The notes under the pieces: generated by a model
Told to the model about the DNA's origin: nothing
What the model saw: the letters and a program-made list of their open reading frames with translations, nothing else
Databases searched by the model: none
Source: an uncultured Allomuricauda sp.
Lineage (GTDB): Bacteria; Bacteroidota; Bacteroidia; Flavobacteriales; Flavobacteriaceae
Direction: 5' to 3'
NCBI RefSeq assembly: GCF_947258355.1
Contig: NZ_CAMYIC010000029.1
Span: 1-56,585 of the forward strand
DNA: 56,585 bases
Shown: piece after piece, positions 17,248 through 24,607 of the stretch
Layout of the letters: each line of letters begins with the position of its first letter
Position numbering within the stretch: position 1 is the stretch's first letter
Program-made: the position numbers and the translations under genes

Positions 17248-17255
17248 CAAAGATA
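17248..17255 (-). promoter_or_regulatory. Candidate -7 element of the ABC-MscS operon
   Basis: TATCTTTG on the minus strand, exact TAnnTTTG, just upstream of the ATPase ATG; predicted leader under 15 nt. No clear -33 TTG. Confidence 0.42.
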
Positions 17256-17287
17256 TGTATTTGCTGGATACCTTCATTTCCTATAAA

Positions 17288-17322
17288 AACAAAAACCCAC
17301 CCTTAAAAAAATCAAGGATGGG
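17288..17322 (-). terminator. Terminator of grpE-dnaJ
   Basis: CCCA-C-CCTT (17296-17304) pairs with AAGG-A-TGGG (17314-17322), one mismatch. On the minus strand a TTTTTGTTTTT tract follows. It lies about 93 bases after the dnaJ stop. Confidence 0.65.
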
Positions 17323-17414
17323 AAAAAAATTGCTATGAAAAAGAAAATTAGATATCGGTCACCCAACATCAGTTCCAAATATACGTTTTTTATTTTAACA
17401 GAAGGTTTTAATTC

Positions 17415-18536
17415 TTAAGAGAACATGTCTTTTACCTTCTCAAAAAAGGATTTGTCTGATTTTTCGGGCCTTGGAACAAAGTTGTCATCGTCCTGCATAC
17501 GCTCAAAAAATTCTTTCTGCTCCTTGTTTATGTTCTTTGGTGTCCAAACATTAACATGTACCAACAAATCTCCCGCTCCGTAACCATTAAGACTGTTGAT
17601 TCCCTTTCCGCGAAGCCTCAAAATTTTTCCAGACTGTAGACCCGGTTCCAGTTTTATTCTGACTTTTCCGCCAATGGCGTCAATTTCTTTGGAGCTTCCC
17701 AGAACGGCTTCTGGCATACTGATATAAAGGTCGTAGTGCAAATTGTCCCCTTCACGTTTTAGCGTATCGTGCTCAAGGGTTTCAATGGCCACCAACAAAT
17801 CCCCTGCAATGCCGTTCCCCGGGGCATCATTACCCTTTCCTGAAACTTTTAATTGCATACCATCTTCCACGCCCGGTGGAATTTTAATGGAAACCGTTTC
17901 TTCCTCGACCTTGAGACCTTGGGCATCGGCACCGGAAGGCTTTTTATCTATTGCCTGACCTGCACCCCCACATGTAGTACAGGTAGTTGCCGTTTGCATT
18001 CTACCCAATATGGTATTTGTGATTTTTGTGATCTGTCCGGTACCGTTACAGGTAGGACAGGTTTTATAGGTAACCCCATCCGCCTGGAGCTTTCGTCTTA
18101 CCTTGACTTTTTTCTCCACACCATTGGCCACTTCCTCCAGCGTTAATTTAACACGAATACGAAGATTGCTTCCCTTGGCTCTGCGCTGACCACCGCCAAA
18201 TCCGCCGAATCCACTGAATCCGCCTCCACCGCCAAAGGCACCTCCAAAAATATCACCAAATTGGCTGAAGATATCATCCATGTTCATACCTCCACCACCA
18301 AAGCCTCCGCTTCCATCGAAAGCAGCATGCCCAAATTGGTCGTACTTTGCCTTTTTGTCCGGATTACCCAATACCTCATAAGCTTCGGCAGATTTCTTGA
18401 ACATTTCTTCTGCCTTGGCGTCACCAGGATTTTTATCTGGATGGAATTTGATAGCCTTTTTTCTGTAAGCCTTTTTTATTTCTGCGGCCGAAGCTCCTTT
18501 GGAGACTCCTAATATTTCGTAATAATCCTCCTTCAT
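17415..18536 (-). CDS. dnaJ: Molecular chaperone DnaJ with a reduced zinc region
   Basis: Hsp40 co-chaperone that stimulates DnaK ATPase and presents unfolded clients. J domain 1-68 with HPD at 32-34, Gly/Phe-rich region about 70-125 (GGFGGG repeats), then the substrate-binding C-terminal domains. The central zinc region keeps only two CxxCxGxG-type motifs, CPTCNGTG and CTTCGGAG. The first position is replaced by VRRKLQADG and the fourth by SGADAQG, so zinc centre I (motifs 1 and 4) is missing while centre II remains. Six bases after grpE, one operon. Confidence 0.95.
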   Translation of the reverse strand: MKEDYYEILGVSKGASAAEIKKAYRKKAIKFHPDKNPGDAKAEEMFKKSAEAYEVLGNPDKKAKYDQFGHAAFDGSGGFGGGGMNMDDIFSQFGDIFGGAFGGGGGFSGFGGFGGGQRRAKGSNLRIRVKLTLEEVANGVEKKVKVRRKLQADGVTYKTCPTCNGTGQITKITNTILGRMQTATTCTTCGGAGQAIDKKPSGADAQGLKVEEETVSIKIPPGVEDGMQLKVSGKGNDAPGNGIAGDLLVAIETLEHDTLKREGDNLHYDLYISMPEAVLGSSKEIDAIGGKVRIKLEPGLQSGKILRLRGKGINSLNGYGAGDLLVHVNVWTPKNINKEQKEFFERMQDDDNFVPRPEKSDKSFFEKVKDMFS

Positions 18537-18542
18537 ACAATT

Positions 18543-19106
18543 TTAGTTTCCAACAACAACTTTTGGATGTCTGATGATGCGATCTCCAAGTTTAAATCCT
18601 TTCTCTACAACATCAATGATTTTTCCTTTCATTTTTTTGTCTGGGGCAGGTATCTGGGTAATGGCATCGTGCACTTCCGCATCGAATGTGTCCCCTGGAT
18701 CCACCTCAACTTGTTCCAAACCTTTGTTTTTCAAGGCTTCTTTAAATTTATTGCTAATAAGTTCAACTCCCTTGAACATTTCCTTATCCTCTGATTTGGA
18801 GAGCTCTTTCAGGGCGCGGTCAAAGTCATCCATAATAGGTAGCAAGGCCACCATTACTTCCTGCCCCGCTGTTTTGAACATATCCATACGTTCTTTCGAA
18901 GTCCTGCGCTTATAGTTTTCGAACTCGGCGAATAACCTAAGAAACTTTTCTTTTTCCTTGGCCAAATCCTGACGTAATTTCTCCTCCTCGGAAAGCACTT
19001 CCTCGTTTTCGGTCTCTATATGTTCATCGTTCAGCTCAGTACTCTCTTCGGTTTGCCCTTTTTTAGGCTCTTCTTCCATTTCCTCAACCTTACTTTTATT
19101 GCTCAT
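18543..19106 (-). CDS. grpE: Nucleotide exchange factor GrpE
   Basis: DnaK nucleotide exchange factor, 187 residues. The acidic N-terminal tail (about 1-40) and long coiled coil (KEKFLRLFAEFENYKRRTSKE) lead to the beta-domain with VDPGDTFDAEVHDAI and VVEKGFKLGDRIIRHPKVVV, the diagnostic GrpE C-terminus. Upstream promoter TTTTG-N21-TACTTTTG. Forms an operon with dnaJ; dnaK is not in the window. Confidence 0.95.
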   Translation of the reverse strand: MSNKSKVEEMEEEPKKGQTEESTELNDEHIETENEEVLSEEEKLRQDLAKEKEKFLRLFAEFENYKRRTSKERMDMFKTAGQEVMVALLPIMDDFDRALKELSKSEDKEMFKGVELISNKFKEALKNKGLEQVEVDPGDTFDAEVHDAITQIPAPDKKMKGKIIDVVEKGFKLGDRIIRHPKVVVGN

Positions 19107-19136
19107 GTTCTATTGTTTTATTCCGATTTGAAGTGG

Positions 19137-19168
19137 CAAAAGTACTGCCAATTGTATAAAAATGTCAA
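19137..19168 (-). promoter_or_regulatory. Promoter of grpE-dnaJ
   Basis: On the minus strand TTG (19166-19168) and TACTTTTG (19137-19144) are separated by 21 bases, fitting the Bacteroidota vegetative consensus. The -7 ends 31 bases before the ATG. Confidence 0.55.
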
Positions 19169-19186
19169 AATGTCACCGCAAAACAT

Positions 19187-19211
19187 AAAAAAAGCCGCCG
19201 AAGCGGACTTT
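19187..19211 (-). terminator. Terminator of the TIGR01777 gene
   Basis: On the minus strand AAAG-(T)-CCGC, a UUCG tetraloop, GCGG-CTTT and a run of seven T (19187-19193), about 32 bases after the stop codon. Confidence 0.78.
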
Positions 19212-19242
19212 ATGTTTTAAAATCGTCATGAAAATGGGTTCC

Positions 19243-20190
19243 CTATACCTCAATGGATGCGGGAACGCCTTCTTCCTCCTGTGGGGCGTACAATGCTTTC
19301 AGCGCTTGACAAATATTTACATACTGAAAGGAGAATCCTTCATCCTCAATTTTTTTACTACTCACACGCTGGCTTGCCAATAAAAGGGTCGACATTTTAC
19401 CCAAAACCACCTTTAAAACAAACGCGGGAACATTAGGCATCCAAAGAGGCCTGTCCAAAACTTTGGCCAATTCTTTGGTGAGCTTTGTATTTGTTACTGG
19501 ATTGGGAGCTACGCCGTTATATGTTCCTTTCAGGTTATTTTCTACGGCAAAAGCAAAAATTTGTGCCAAATCTTCAATATGAATCCAAGATTGCCATTGG
19601 TCACCACTACCTATTGGTGCTCCTACAAAGTTCTTAACGGGCGAGGCCATTTTGGGCAAGGCTCCCCCGTCTTTGGATAAGACGAGACCAATCCTGATTT
19701 TGGCTACATCAACTCCCAGGTTTTCAAAAGTTTCAGCCTCAGCTTCCCACTTGGTCACAACCTCTCCCAGGAAACCGTCATCCACCTTATCCGTGTCCTC
19801 GTCATAATAATCACAAACTGAGCTGGGATATATACCTATGGCCGAAGCGGATACCAAACATTCCACTTCTCGGTTATTGGACAGTTCCAGCCCTTTCTTG
19901 AGGGTTCGCAAACTGTCTACACGACTGGAAAGCACTTTTTTTCTATGCTCAGGGGTCCAACGCTTGGCTATACTGGTACCGGCCAAATTGATAATGGCCT
20001 GTACATCTTTAAAGCACTCCAAGTCTACTTCCCCTTTGGCTGGATTCCAATAAAAACCTTGGAAATCTTCTGTGGAAGTAATCTTTTCTTTACTTGTGGT
20101 CAAATAATTTACGGGAATGCCTCTTTGGTGCAAAACTTCTACTATGGCTTGCCCCACTAATCCCGTAGCACCTGTTATCAACACCTTCAT
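19243..20190 (-). CDS. TIGR01777-family NAD(P)-binding epimerase-like protein
   Basis: A 315-residue extended SDR of the YfcH/SDR39U1 type. Nucleotide-binding GATGLVGQA (7-15), NLAGTSIAKRWT, catalytic-region SASAIGIYP, IRIGLVLSKDGGALPKM and the C-terminal DUF1731 domain beginning about residue 260 (VPAFVLKVVLGKMSTLLLASQRVS read in two parts). Substrate unknown across the family. A TAAATTTG -7 element is at 20205-20212 on the minus strand. Single gene with its own terminator. Confidence 0.9.
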   Translation of the reverse strand: MKVLITGATGLVGQAIVEVLHQRGIPVNYLTTSKEKITSTEDFQGFYWNPAKGEVDLECFKDVQAIINLAGTSIAKRWTPEHRKKVLSSRVDSLRTLKKGLELSNNREVECLVSASAIGIYPSSVCDYYDEDTDKVDDGFLGEVVTKWEAEAETFENLGVDVAKIRIGLVLSKDGGALPKMASPVKNFVGAPIGSGDQWQSWIHIEDLAQIFAFAVENNLKGTYNGVAPNPVTNTKLTKELAKVLDRPLWMPNVPAFVLKVVLGKMSTLLLASQRVSSKKIEDEGFSFQYVNICQALKALYAPQEEEGVPASIEV

Positions 20191-20263
20191 ACTGTCATTT
20201 TGTACAAATTTATAAGTTTAATCGTCTGTTTTTGAGACCTTAATTTAGGTTTAACATATTTGT

Positions 20264-20986
20264 TTAAACTTTAGTATAATTTATGACCCTTACAGACCAC
20301 TCGTTAACAGATTCTTGGCAAACGCTATTTTTTTTGGCACGAAGCATTTCTCTTTTTCCTGGAGGACCCGGCAACCGTTCTACCGTAAACCCAACAGCCT
20401 GCATGGCCCTACGTACGCTACCTTTAGCGGCATAGGTGACCAGAATGCCGTTTTCTTGCAATGCGCGGTACATTTGTAAAAAAATCTCCTCGGTCCATAA
20501 TTCTGGTTGCACCCTGGCACCAAACGCATCGAAATAAATCAGGTTGAACAAATTTTCCTCAGAGATCTGCCTAAAATCCTTTTTCTGTTTTAAAAGAGAA
20601 AAATCGGAGGTAATTGGAATGTTTTTCTCCCAAGGGGAACTGTGCATTTCTTGGAACGCTTTTTCCATATCTTCAAATCCCAACTGCTCACAATACTCAA
20701 GTTCTTGTACTTCTTCCATTGAAACGGGAAAAGCCTCCACCCCTACATAATCAATCTGCAACTGTTGCCCTATAGCTTCATAAAGGGTGATTAGAGCATT
20801 AAGGCCAGTTCCAAAACCAATCTCCAGAATTTTGATTTTTTGATTTTGAAACAGCCGTAAACCATGCTTTATAAAAACATGGTAAGCTTCTTGAACAGCA
20901 CCGTGCTTGGAGTGGTACTGTTCGTCCCAATCCTCTATTTGGATGGTTTTGGAACCATCACCAGTTGTGATTATTTTTCGCTTCAA
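20264..20986 (-). CDS. mnmD: tRNA 5-methylaminomethyl-2-thiouridine methyltransferase MnmD
   Basis: SAM-dependent methyltransferase that completes mnm5s2U34 in tRNA wobble positions. 240 residues, equal to the N-terminal half of bifunctional MnmC, without the FAD oxidase half. Motif I is ILEIGFGTGLNAL; DYVGVEAFPVS follows, and YFDAFGARVQPELWT is the family's catalytic region, then TYAAKGSVRRAMQAVGF. Start codon is TTG at 20986, confirmed by the conserved beginning (TTGDGSKTI...HSKHGA). TTGA overlaps the DUF4920 stop, so translation is coupled. Confidence 0.92.
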   Translation of the reverse strand: MKRKIITTGDGSKTIQIEDWDEQYHSKHGAVQEAYHVFIKHGLRLFQNQKIKILEIGFGTGLNALITLYEAIGQQLQIDYVGVEAFPVSMEEVQELEYCEQLGFEDMEKAFQEMHSSPWEKNIPITSDFSLLKQKKDFRQISEENLFNLIYFDAFGARVQPELWTEEIFLQMYRALQENGILVTYAAKGSVRRAMQAVGFTVERLPGPPGKREMLRAKKNSVCQESVNEWSVRVINYTKV

Positions 20987-21459
20987 GGCTGGTTCGCGAT
21001 CAAAACCCCGTCTGCTTCAAACCTTAAAGTTTTTTTCGGAGCTGTTATTTGGGCCAACTCATCTTCGGAAGCTCCTTCATCCTCTGCATAATGTCTTTGA
21101 TCCTCAACCGACATTTCTTCAAAAAAGGCGGCACCGTTCATCACCACTTTTTTTCCTGACGCATCTTTGGGCACAAAAAAACCATAGTCTTTAAACCGCA
21201 CAAAAACTTCGTCTTCAGATTCCAATTGAACCTTCATCCAACAACCCTTGGATTGACAAACTTCCTTGATTTCACCCACAATTTGGGTTTGCAATGAATC
21301 CTTACCTGAAATTTGTTCAAAAGGAGCGGATGTTTTTGAAGCCTTTCGAGAAACTTCGAATTCTTCTCCAAAATAATCACCTTGAAAAGTTTCCTGTTTA
21401 CATGAAACAAGCAAAATACCCACTAAAAAAACGGCAGTAAAAGTGTTAAAAATTCTCAT
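20983..21459 (-). CDS. DUF4920 lipoprotein
   Basis: A putative lipoprotein with lipobox LVSC about 20 residues from the ATG at 21459; an ATG at 21471 would add four residues. DUF4920 landmarks: IVGEIKEVCQSKGCWMKVQL (two Cys), VFVRFKDYGFFVP, VVMNGAAFFEEMSVEDQRHYAEDEG. The paired Cys and the fold resemble small metal- or redox-related periplasmic domains, but no activity is established. Coupled to mnmD through TTGA, although the two proteins act in different compartments. Possible -7 element TAGTTTTG on the minus strand at 21518-21525. Confidence 0.85.
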   Translation of the reverse strand: MRIFNTFTAVFLVGILLVSCKQETFQGDYFGEEFEVSRKASKTSAPFEQISGKDSLQTQIVGEIKEVCQSKGCWMKVQLESEDEVFVRFKDYGFFVPKDASGKKVVMNGAAFFEEMSVEDQRHYAEDEGASEDELAQITAPKKTLRFEADGVLIANQP

Positions 21460-21565
21460 TATTAATAACATTTAAATAATTGTAGATTAAGTATAACATT
21501 TAAGTTTATGAAACATCCAAAACTAACAATAAATAGCTAATTTTAACACTGTAAATGTAAGTGAT

Positions 21566-22633
21566 ATGGAAACAATGGCTAACAAAATAGCTGTGGAGAA
21601 AGCTAAATCCTCCAAAATCGAAGATGTGGATTTCGATAATCTCTCCTTTGGAAGTGTTTATTCGGACCACATGTTGGTCTGTGACTATAATAATGGAAAA
21701 TGGAACACCCCAAAAGTGGTTCCTTACCAACCCATTACCCTAGATCCTTCAGCAAAAATATTTCATTACGGGCAATCTATTTTTGAAGGAATGAAGGCCT
21801 ATAAGGACGAAAATGGAAAAGTGTGGCTTTTTAGGCCTTTGGAAAATTTTAAAAGATTGAACAAGTCTGCACAAAGGTTGGCCATCCCTGAAATTCCAGA
21901 ATCCTATTTTATGGATGGACTCAATACTCTGATTGATTTAGAAAGCGACTGGATACCCCAAAAGTCTGGAAGTTCCTTATATATTAGGCCTTTTGTATTT
22001 GCCTCGGGAAAGGGTTTTCATGCATCTCCAGCCGATGAATATAAATTTATAATTGCCTGTGCACCTTCTGGGGCGTATTTTTCCGGAAAGGTAAAAGTGC
22101 TGATTGAGGAAACCTATTCCAGAGCCGCAAACGGCGGTGTTGGATACGCAAAGGCAGGTGGTAACTACGCTGGGCAATTTTACCCAACACAGCTAGCTGC
22201 AGAAAAAGGTTACCAACAAGTTATCTGGACAGATGACAACACTCATGAGTTTATTGAGGAAGCCGGCGCCATGAATGTATTTGTCCGAATCAATGACACA
22301 TTATTGACAGCCCCCACAAGCGACCGTATCCTAGACGGGATAACCCGAAAAAGTATTTTGGATATCGCCAAGGACGAAGGTATTAAGACCGAGGTCCGCA
22401 AAATATCCGTTCATGAGTTGGTCGAAGCTGCGGAAAATGGCTCGTTAAAAGAGATGTTCGGTGCTGGCACAGCGGCGGTTATTTCTCCAATATCAGGTTT
22501 TGGTTACCACGGTAAGGATTACGATCTTCCCGAATTGGAAGAAAGCTATGCTTCCTTATTAAAGAAAAGAATCACGGATATTCAGTACAACCGTGCAGAG
22601 GATAAATTTGGATGGCGACACGAAGTCATCTAG
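21566..22633 (+). CDS. ilvE: Branched-chain amino acid aminotransferase
   Basis: PLP enzyme (fold type IV, BCAT II-type) that makes Leu, Ile and Val from their 2-oxo acids with glutamate. HYGQSIFEGMKAY, LYIRPFVFASG, the PLP lysine in GGVGYAKAGGNYAG (about Lys196) and EAGAMNVF...LTAP are the expected motifs. 355 residues is normal for this class. A second ATG three codons in (21575) is an alternative start. It ends at a strong bidirectional terminator. Confidence 0.94.
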   Translation: METMANKIAVEKAKSSKIEDVDFDNLSFGSVYSDHMLVCDYNNGKWNTPKVVPYQPITLDPSAKIFHYGQSIFEGMKAYKDENGKVWLFRPLENFKRLNKSAQRLAIPEIPESYFMDGLNTLIDLESDWIPQKSGSSLYIRPFVFASGKGFHASPADEYKFIIACAPSGAYFSGKVKVLIEETYSRAANGGVGYAKAGGNYAGQFYPTQLAAEKGYQQVIWTDDNTHEFIEEAGAMNVFVRINDTLLTAPTSDRILDGITRKSILDIAKDEGIKTEVRKISVHELVEAAENGSLKEMFGAGTAAVISPISGFGYHGKDYDLPELEESYASLLKKRITDIQYNRAEDKFGWRHEVI

Positions 22634-22640
22634 AAAAATA

Positions 22641-22668
22641 AAAGGCGCCAAATGGCGCCTTTTTTATT
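22641..22668. terminator. Bidirectional terminator between ilvE and the MazG-like gene
   Basis: AGGCGCC and GGCGCCT pair around an AAAT loop (22643-22660) with A-run upstream and T-run downstream, so it works for both convergent genes. The MazG-like stop codon (22664-22666) lies in the T-run. Confidence 0.9.
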
Positions 22669-23050
22669 TATCGATAATGGTTTGTATGTCCGGCTTAAAG
22701 TAGTTCGGACCCTTGAGTACTTTTCCATCTTCACGGTAAATGGGTTTTCCGTCAGCACCAAGTTTGCTCATATTGCTTCGTTGTATTTCCTCAAAGACTT
22801 CTTCAATCTTATATTGCATACCGTGCTCCAGAATGGTTCCACATAAAATATAAAGCATATCCCCCAAGGCATCGGCCACTTCAACCAAATCATCGTTATT
22901 AGCTGCCTCCAAATACTCACGGTTTTCCTCATCCATCAGTTTAAAACGAAGATTGTTTTTATTTTTTCCAAGATTTGCCTTTGGTTTTTGGGAAACTCCC
23001 AAACCAAACGAATTGTGGAAGAGCTCCACAGCTTTTATTTTACTTTCCAT
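22664..23050 (-). CDS. MazG-like nucleotide pyrophosphohydrolase
   Basis: A 128-residue all-alpha NTP pyrophosphohydrolase. The metal-binding signature EENREYLEAANNDDLVEVADALGD fits the ExxE...ExxD pattern of this superfamily (Glu41/42-Glu45 and Glu57-Asp60-Asp64, approximate numbering). A basic KANLGKNKNNLRFKLM segment precedes it and the tail SKLGADGKPIYREDGKVLKGP is shared with phage and bacterial MazG-like proteins. Likely removes non-canonical NTPs; substrate not determined. Confidence 0.85.
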   Translation of the reverse strand: MESKIKAVELFHNSFGLGVSQKPKANLGKNKNNLRFKLMDEENREYLEAANNDDLVEVADALGDMLYILCGTILEHGMQYKIEEVFEEIQRSNMSKLGADGKPIYREDGKVLKGPNYFKPDIQTIIDK

Positions 23051-23065
23051 TACACATATTTGATT

Positions 23066-23073
23066 TAGCTTTG
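23066..23073 (+). promoter_or_regulatory. Candidate -7 element of the 62-residue membrane protein
   Basis: TAGCTTTG matches TAnnTTTG and ends 17 bases before the ATG at 23090. Confidence 0.4.
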
Positions 23074-23089
23074 CATAAAAATATAAAAT

Positions 23090-23278
23090 ATGTTCAGCAC
23101 AGGACAGATAATTTTTGCGGCCCTATTTTTTATCGCCTTCATCGTAATCATCTCATTATCGTACAGAAAGGATAAAAAACTACACAAGAAAAACTATAAA
23201 GGTGTTATTTGGATCCTGATTTCGTTCATAACTTTTATAATTATTCTGTTTCTGATTAAATACTTCCTTAAAAATTAA
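23090..23278 (+). CDS. Small two-helix membrane protein
   Basis: 62 residues: helix 1 about 6-24, a very basic loop (YRKDKKLHKKNYKG), helix 2 about 39-58. The basic loop should be cytoplasmic, giving a hairpin. Short conserved hypotheticals like this are common in Flavobacteriia. Function unknown. A TAGCTTTG -7 element precedes it. Confidence 0.6.
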   Translation: MFSTGQIIFAALFFIAFIVIISLSYRKDKKLHKKNYKGVIWILISFITFIIILFLIKYFLKN

Positions 23279-23359
23279 CGGTTAAATTGCCGTTACCACA
23301 AAAATCAATCTTTTCACAACAATAGCAGCGTCTAGATTTCGTTCTTATAGGAAAACCCG

Positions 23360-23367
23360 TACTTTTG
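23360..23367 (+). promoter_or_regulatory. -7 promoter element of microprotein copy 3
   Basis: TACTTTTG, an exact TAnnTTTG match ending 28 bases before the ATG at 23396. It supports the small ORF as expressed. Confidence 0.5.
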
Positions 23368-23395
23368 TTTAACAATACTTTAGCACCTAACCTAA

Positions 23396-23575
23396 ATGAC
23401 TGTATTTTTAAGTATACTTTTTGTATTGCTTGCTGTGAATGCCATTCTGTTGATTTTCAGCGTCAATGGGGCAAAGGAAAGGTTCACTAAACCAATCCAA
23501 CGGATTTCAGAAACCTCAACCACAAAACTTTTCCCCCGTGAGGCCGTAGAAACCGAGTATAAGGAAGCGGTATAG
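23396..23575 (+). CDS. Hydrophobic 59-residue microprotein, copy 3
   Basis: Third member of the family found at 3425 and 3584. The first 27 residues align position by position: M-T-V-F-L-S-I-L, LLAVN at 11-15, LL at 18-19, then SVNGAK. Unlike the other two it continues into a polar 32-residue tail (KERFTKPIQ... ending in acidic and basic residues), presumably cytoplasmic. A good promoter lies upstream. It ends 16 bases before crcB, so the two may be co-transcribed. Function unknown. Confidence 0.62.
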   Translation: MTVFLSILFVLLAVNAILLIFSVNGAKERFTKPIQRISETSTTKLFPREAVETEYKEAV

Positions 23576-23591
23576 TTTGTACCTTTAGGGC

Positions 23592-23963
23592 ATGAAACAG
23601 GCCTTACTTGTTTTTTTGGGAGGGGGATTTGGAAGCGTTCTTCGCTATCTGATTTCCAAACCACTCAATCCACTTTTTCATAATTTCTTCTTAGGGACCT
23701 TTTTGGTCAATATTATAGGTTGCCTACTAATCGGTCTTTTTTTGGGACTCTCCGCTAAAGGCAACATACTCAATTATAACAATACGCTATTCTTGGCTAC
23801 AGGATTTTGCGGTGGATTCACCACATTTTCTGCGTTTGCTTTTGAGAAACACTCTTATCTAAAAAATGGCGACCTTCTCAATTTGGCCATTTACATGTTT
23901 TCCAGCTTAGGTGTCGGAGTTTTGGCTGTGGTTTTAGGATTATGGGTTGCCAAAAACATTTAA
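23592..23963 (+). CDS. crcB: Fluoride channel CrcB/Fluc
   Basis: A 123-residue dual-topology fluoride channel that exports F- as a dimer. Four helices; GGGFGSVLRYLIS near the start, NIIGCLLIGL with the conserved Asn (about residue 40), and TGFCGGFTTFSAFAFE with the pore Phe/Thr/Ser track. No fluoride riboswitch is visible upstream; the 16-base gap to the microprotein gene leaves no room for one. Confidence 0.93.
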   Translation: MKQALLVFLGGGFGSVLRYLISKPLNPLFHNFFLGTFLVNIIGCLLIGLFLGLSAKGNILNYNNTLFLATGFCGGFTTFSAFAFEKHSYLKNGDLLNLAIYMFSSLGVGVLAVVLGLWVAKNI

Positions 23964-24117
23964 CCGTTACAAATTGCGTTTTTATAGTTAATATTTGTTA
24001 AAAACTAAACATTTATCATGTTTTTAAACCATTTTCTTGAATAAAATTAAAGTCAAAAGCTTAAATATTAAGATTAAATCAACAATTAGCTAACAAAACT
24101 TAACTTAAAATTAAATG

Positions 24118-24164
24118 CCCCTAAAATTGTAGGGGTATTTTTCTTATACCCATAAAAATACCCC
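24118..24164. promoter_or_regulatory. Overlapping inverted repeats upstream of PII-amt
   Basis: Two mutually exclusive pairings share the same GGGG. CCCCTA (24118-24123) pairs with TAGGGG (24130-24135), followed by TATTTTTC, like a crcB terminator. Alternatively GGGGTATTTTT (24132-24142) pairs over 11 perfect bases with AAAAATACCCC (24154-24164). The element lies 40 bases upstream of the PII -7 box. A related GGGGTA/TACCCC pair lies between the two glutamine synthetase genes, suggesting an operator for a nitrogen regulator. Confidence 0.55.
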
Positions 24165-24204
24165 AACTACCCTCCATTTTTTTATAGTCTCGATTGAATT
24201 CCTA

Positions 24205-24212
24205 TATATTTG
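24205..24212 (+). promoter_or_regulatory. -7 promoter element of the PII-ammonium transporter operon
   Basis: TATATTTG, exact TAnnTTTG, 23 bases before the ATG at 24236. Transcription would start near 24219, downstream of the in-frame ATG at 24194, which rules that ATG out. Confidence 0.6.
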
Positions 24213-24235
24213 GCGCATCAATTAACTACTTAATT

Positions 24236-24574
24236 ATGAAAAAAGTCGAGGCAATTATCAGAAAATCCAAATTTGATGAGGTAAAGAAAGCCCTGCATCA
24301 AATTGAGGTCAACTTCTTTAGTTACTGGGATGTAACTGGAGTAGGAAATGAGAAACAAGGACATGTGTATCGTGGCATATCTTACAGCACTAGCGATATA
24401 CAGCGAAGGTATTTGGTTATCGTGGTTAGCGATGACTTTCTGGAAAAAACCGTGAATGTGTTATTGGACACAGCCAGTACAGGAAATGTTGGCGATGGAA
24501 AAATTTTCGTCTCAGATGTGATCGAAGCGTACAGGATCAGGACAAAGGAAAGCGGAAGCGCCGGAATCAACTAA
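24236..24574 (+). CDS. PII-family nitrogen regulatory protein with divergent T-loop
   Basis: A 112-residue PII protein that should sense ATP/ADP/2-oxoglutarate and gate the adjacent ammonium transporter. The start KKVEAIIRK and the B-loop TGNVGDGKIFV are canonical, as is RIRTKESG near the end. The T-loop is not: VTGVGNEKQGHVYRGISY is one residue shorter than GlnB, the Gln39 that coordinates Mg-ATP-2-oxoglutarate is Glu, and the usual VDFLPK is STSDIQRRY. Tyr50 matches the uridylylated Tyr51. The start is set by the promoter at 24205. GlnK-like by context. Confidence 0.92.
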   Translation: MKKVEAIIRKSKFDEVKKALHQIEVNFFSYWDVTGVGNEKQGHVYRGISYSTSDIQRRYLVIVVSDDFLEKTVNVLLDTASTGNVGDGKIFVSDVIEAYRIRTKESGSAGIN

Positions 24575-24607
24575 CATTATTAGCCAAAAAACTTAAAAAC
24601 TTAGATT

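Noticed and set aside
20330..20345. TTGGCACGAAGC resembling a sigma-54 -24 element
   Set aside because: No GC at the -12 position and it lies inside the mnmD coding sequence.
23576..23591. Fluoride riboswitch before crcB
   Set aside because: Only 16 bases separate the upstream small gene from crcB, and no riboswitch core is visible in the preceding sequence.
24194..24235. Longer N-terminus for the PII protein from an ATG at 24194
   Set aside because: The TATATTTG promoter at 24205 lies inside it, and canonical PII proteins begin at the MKKVEAII block.
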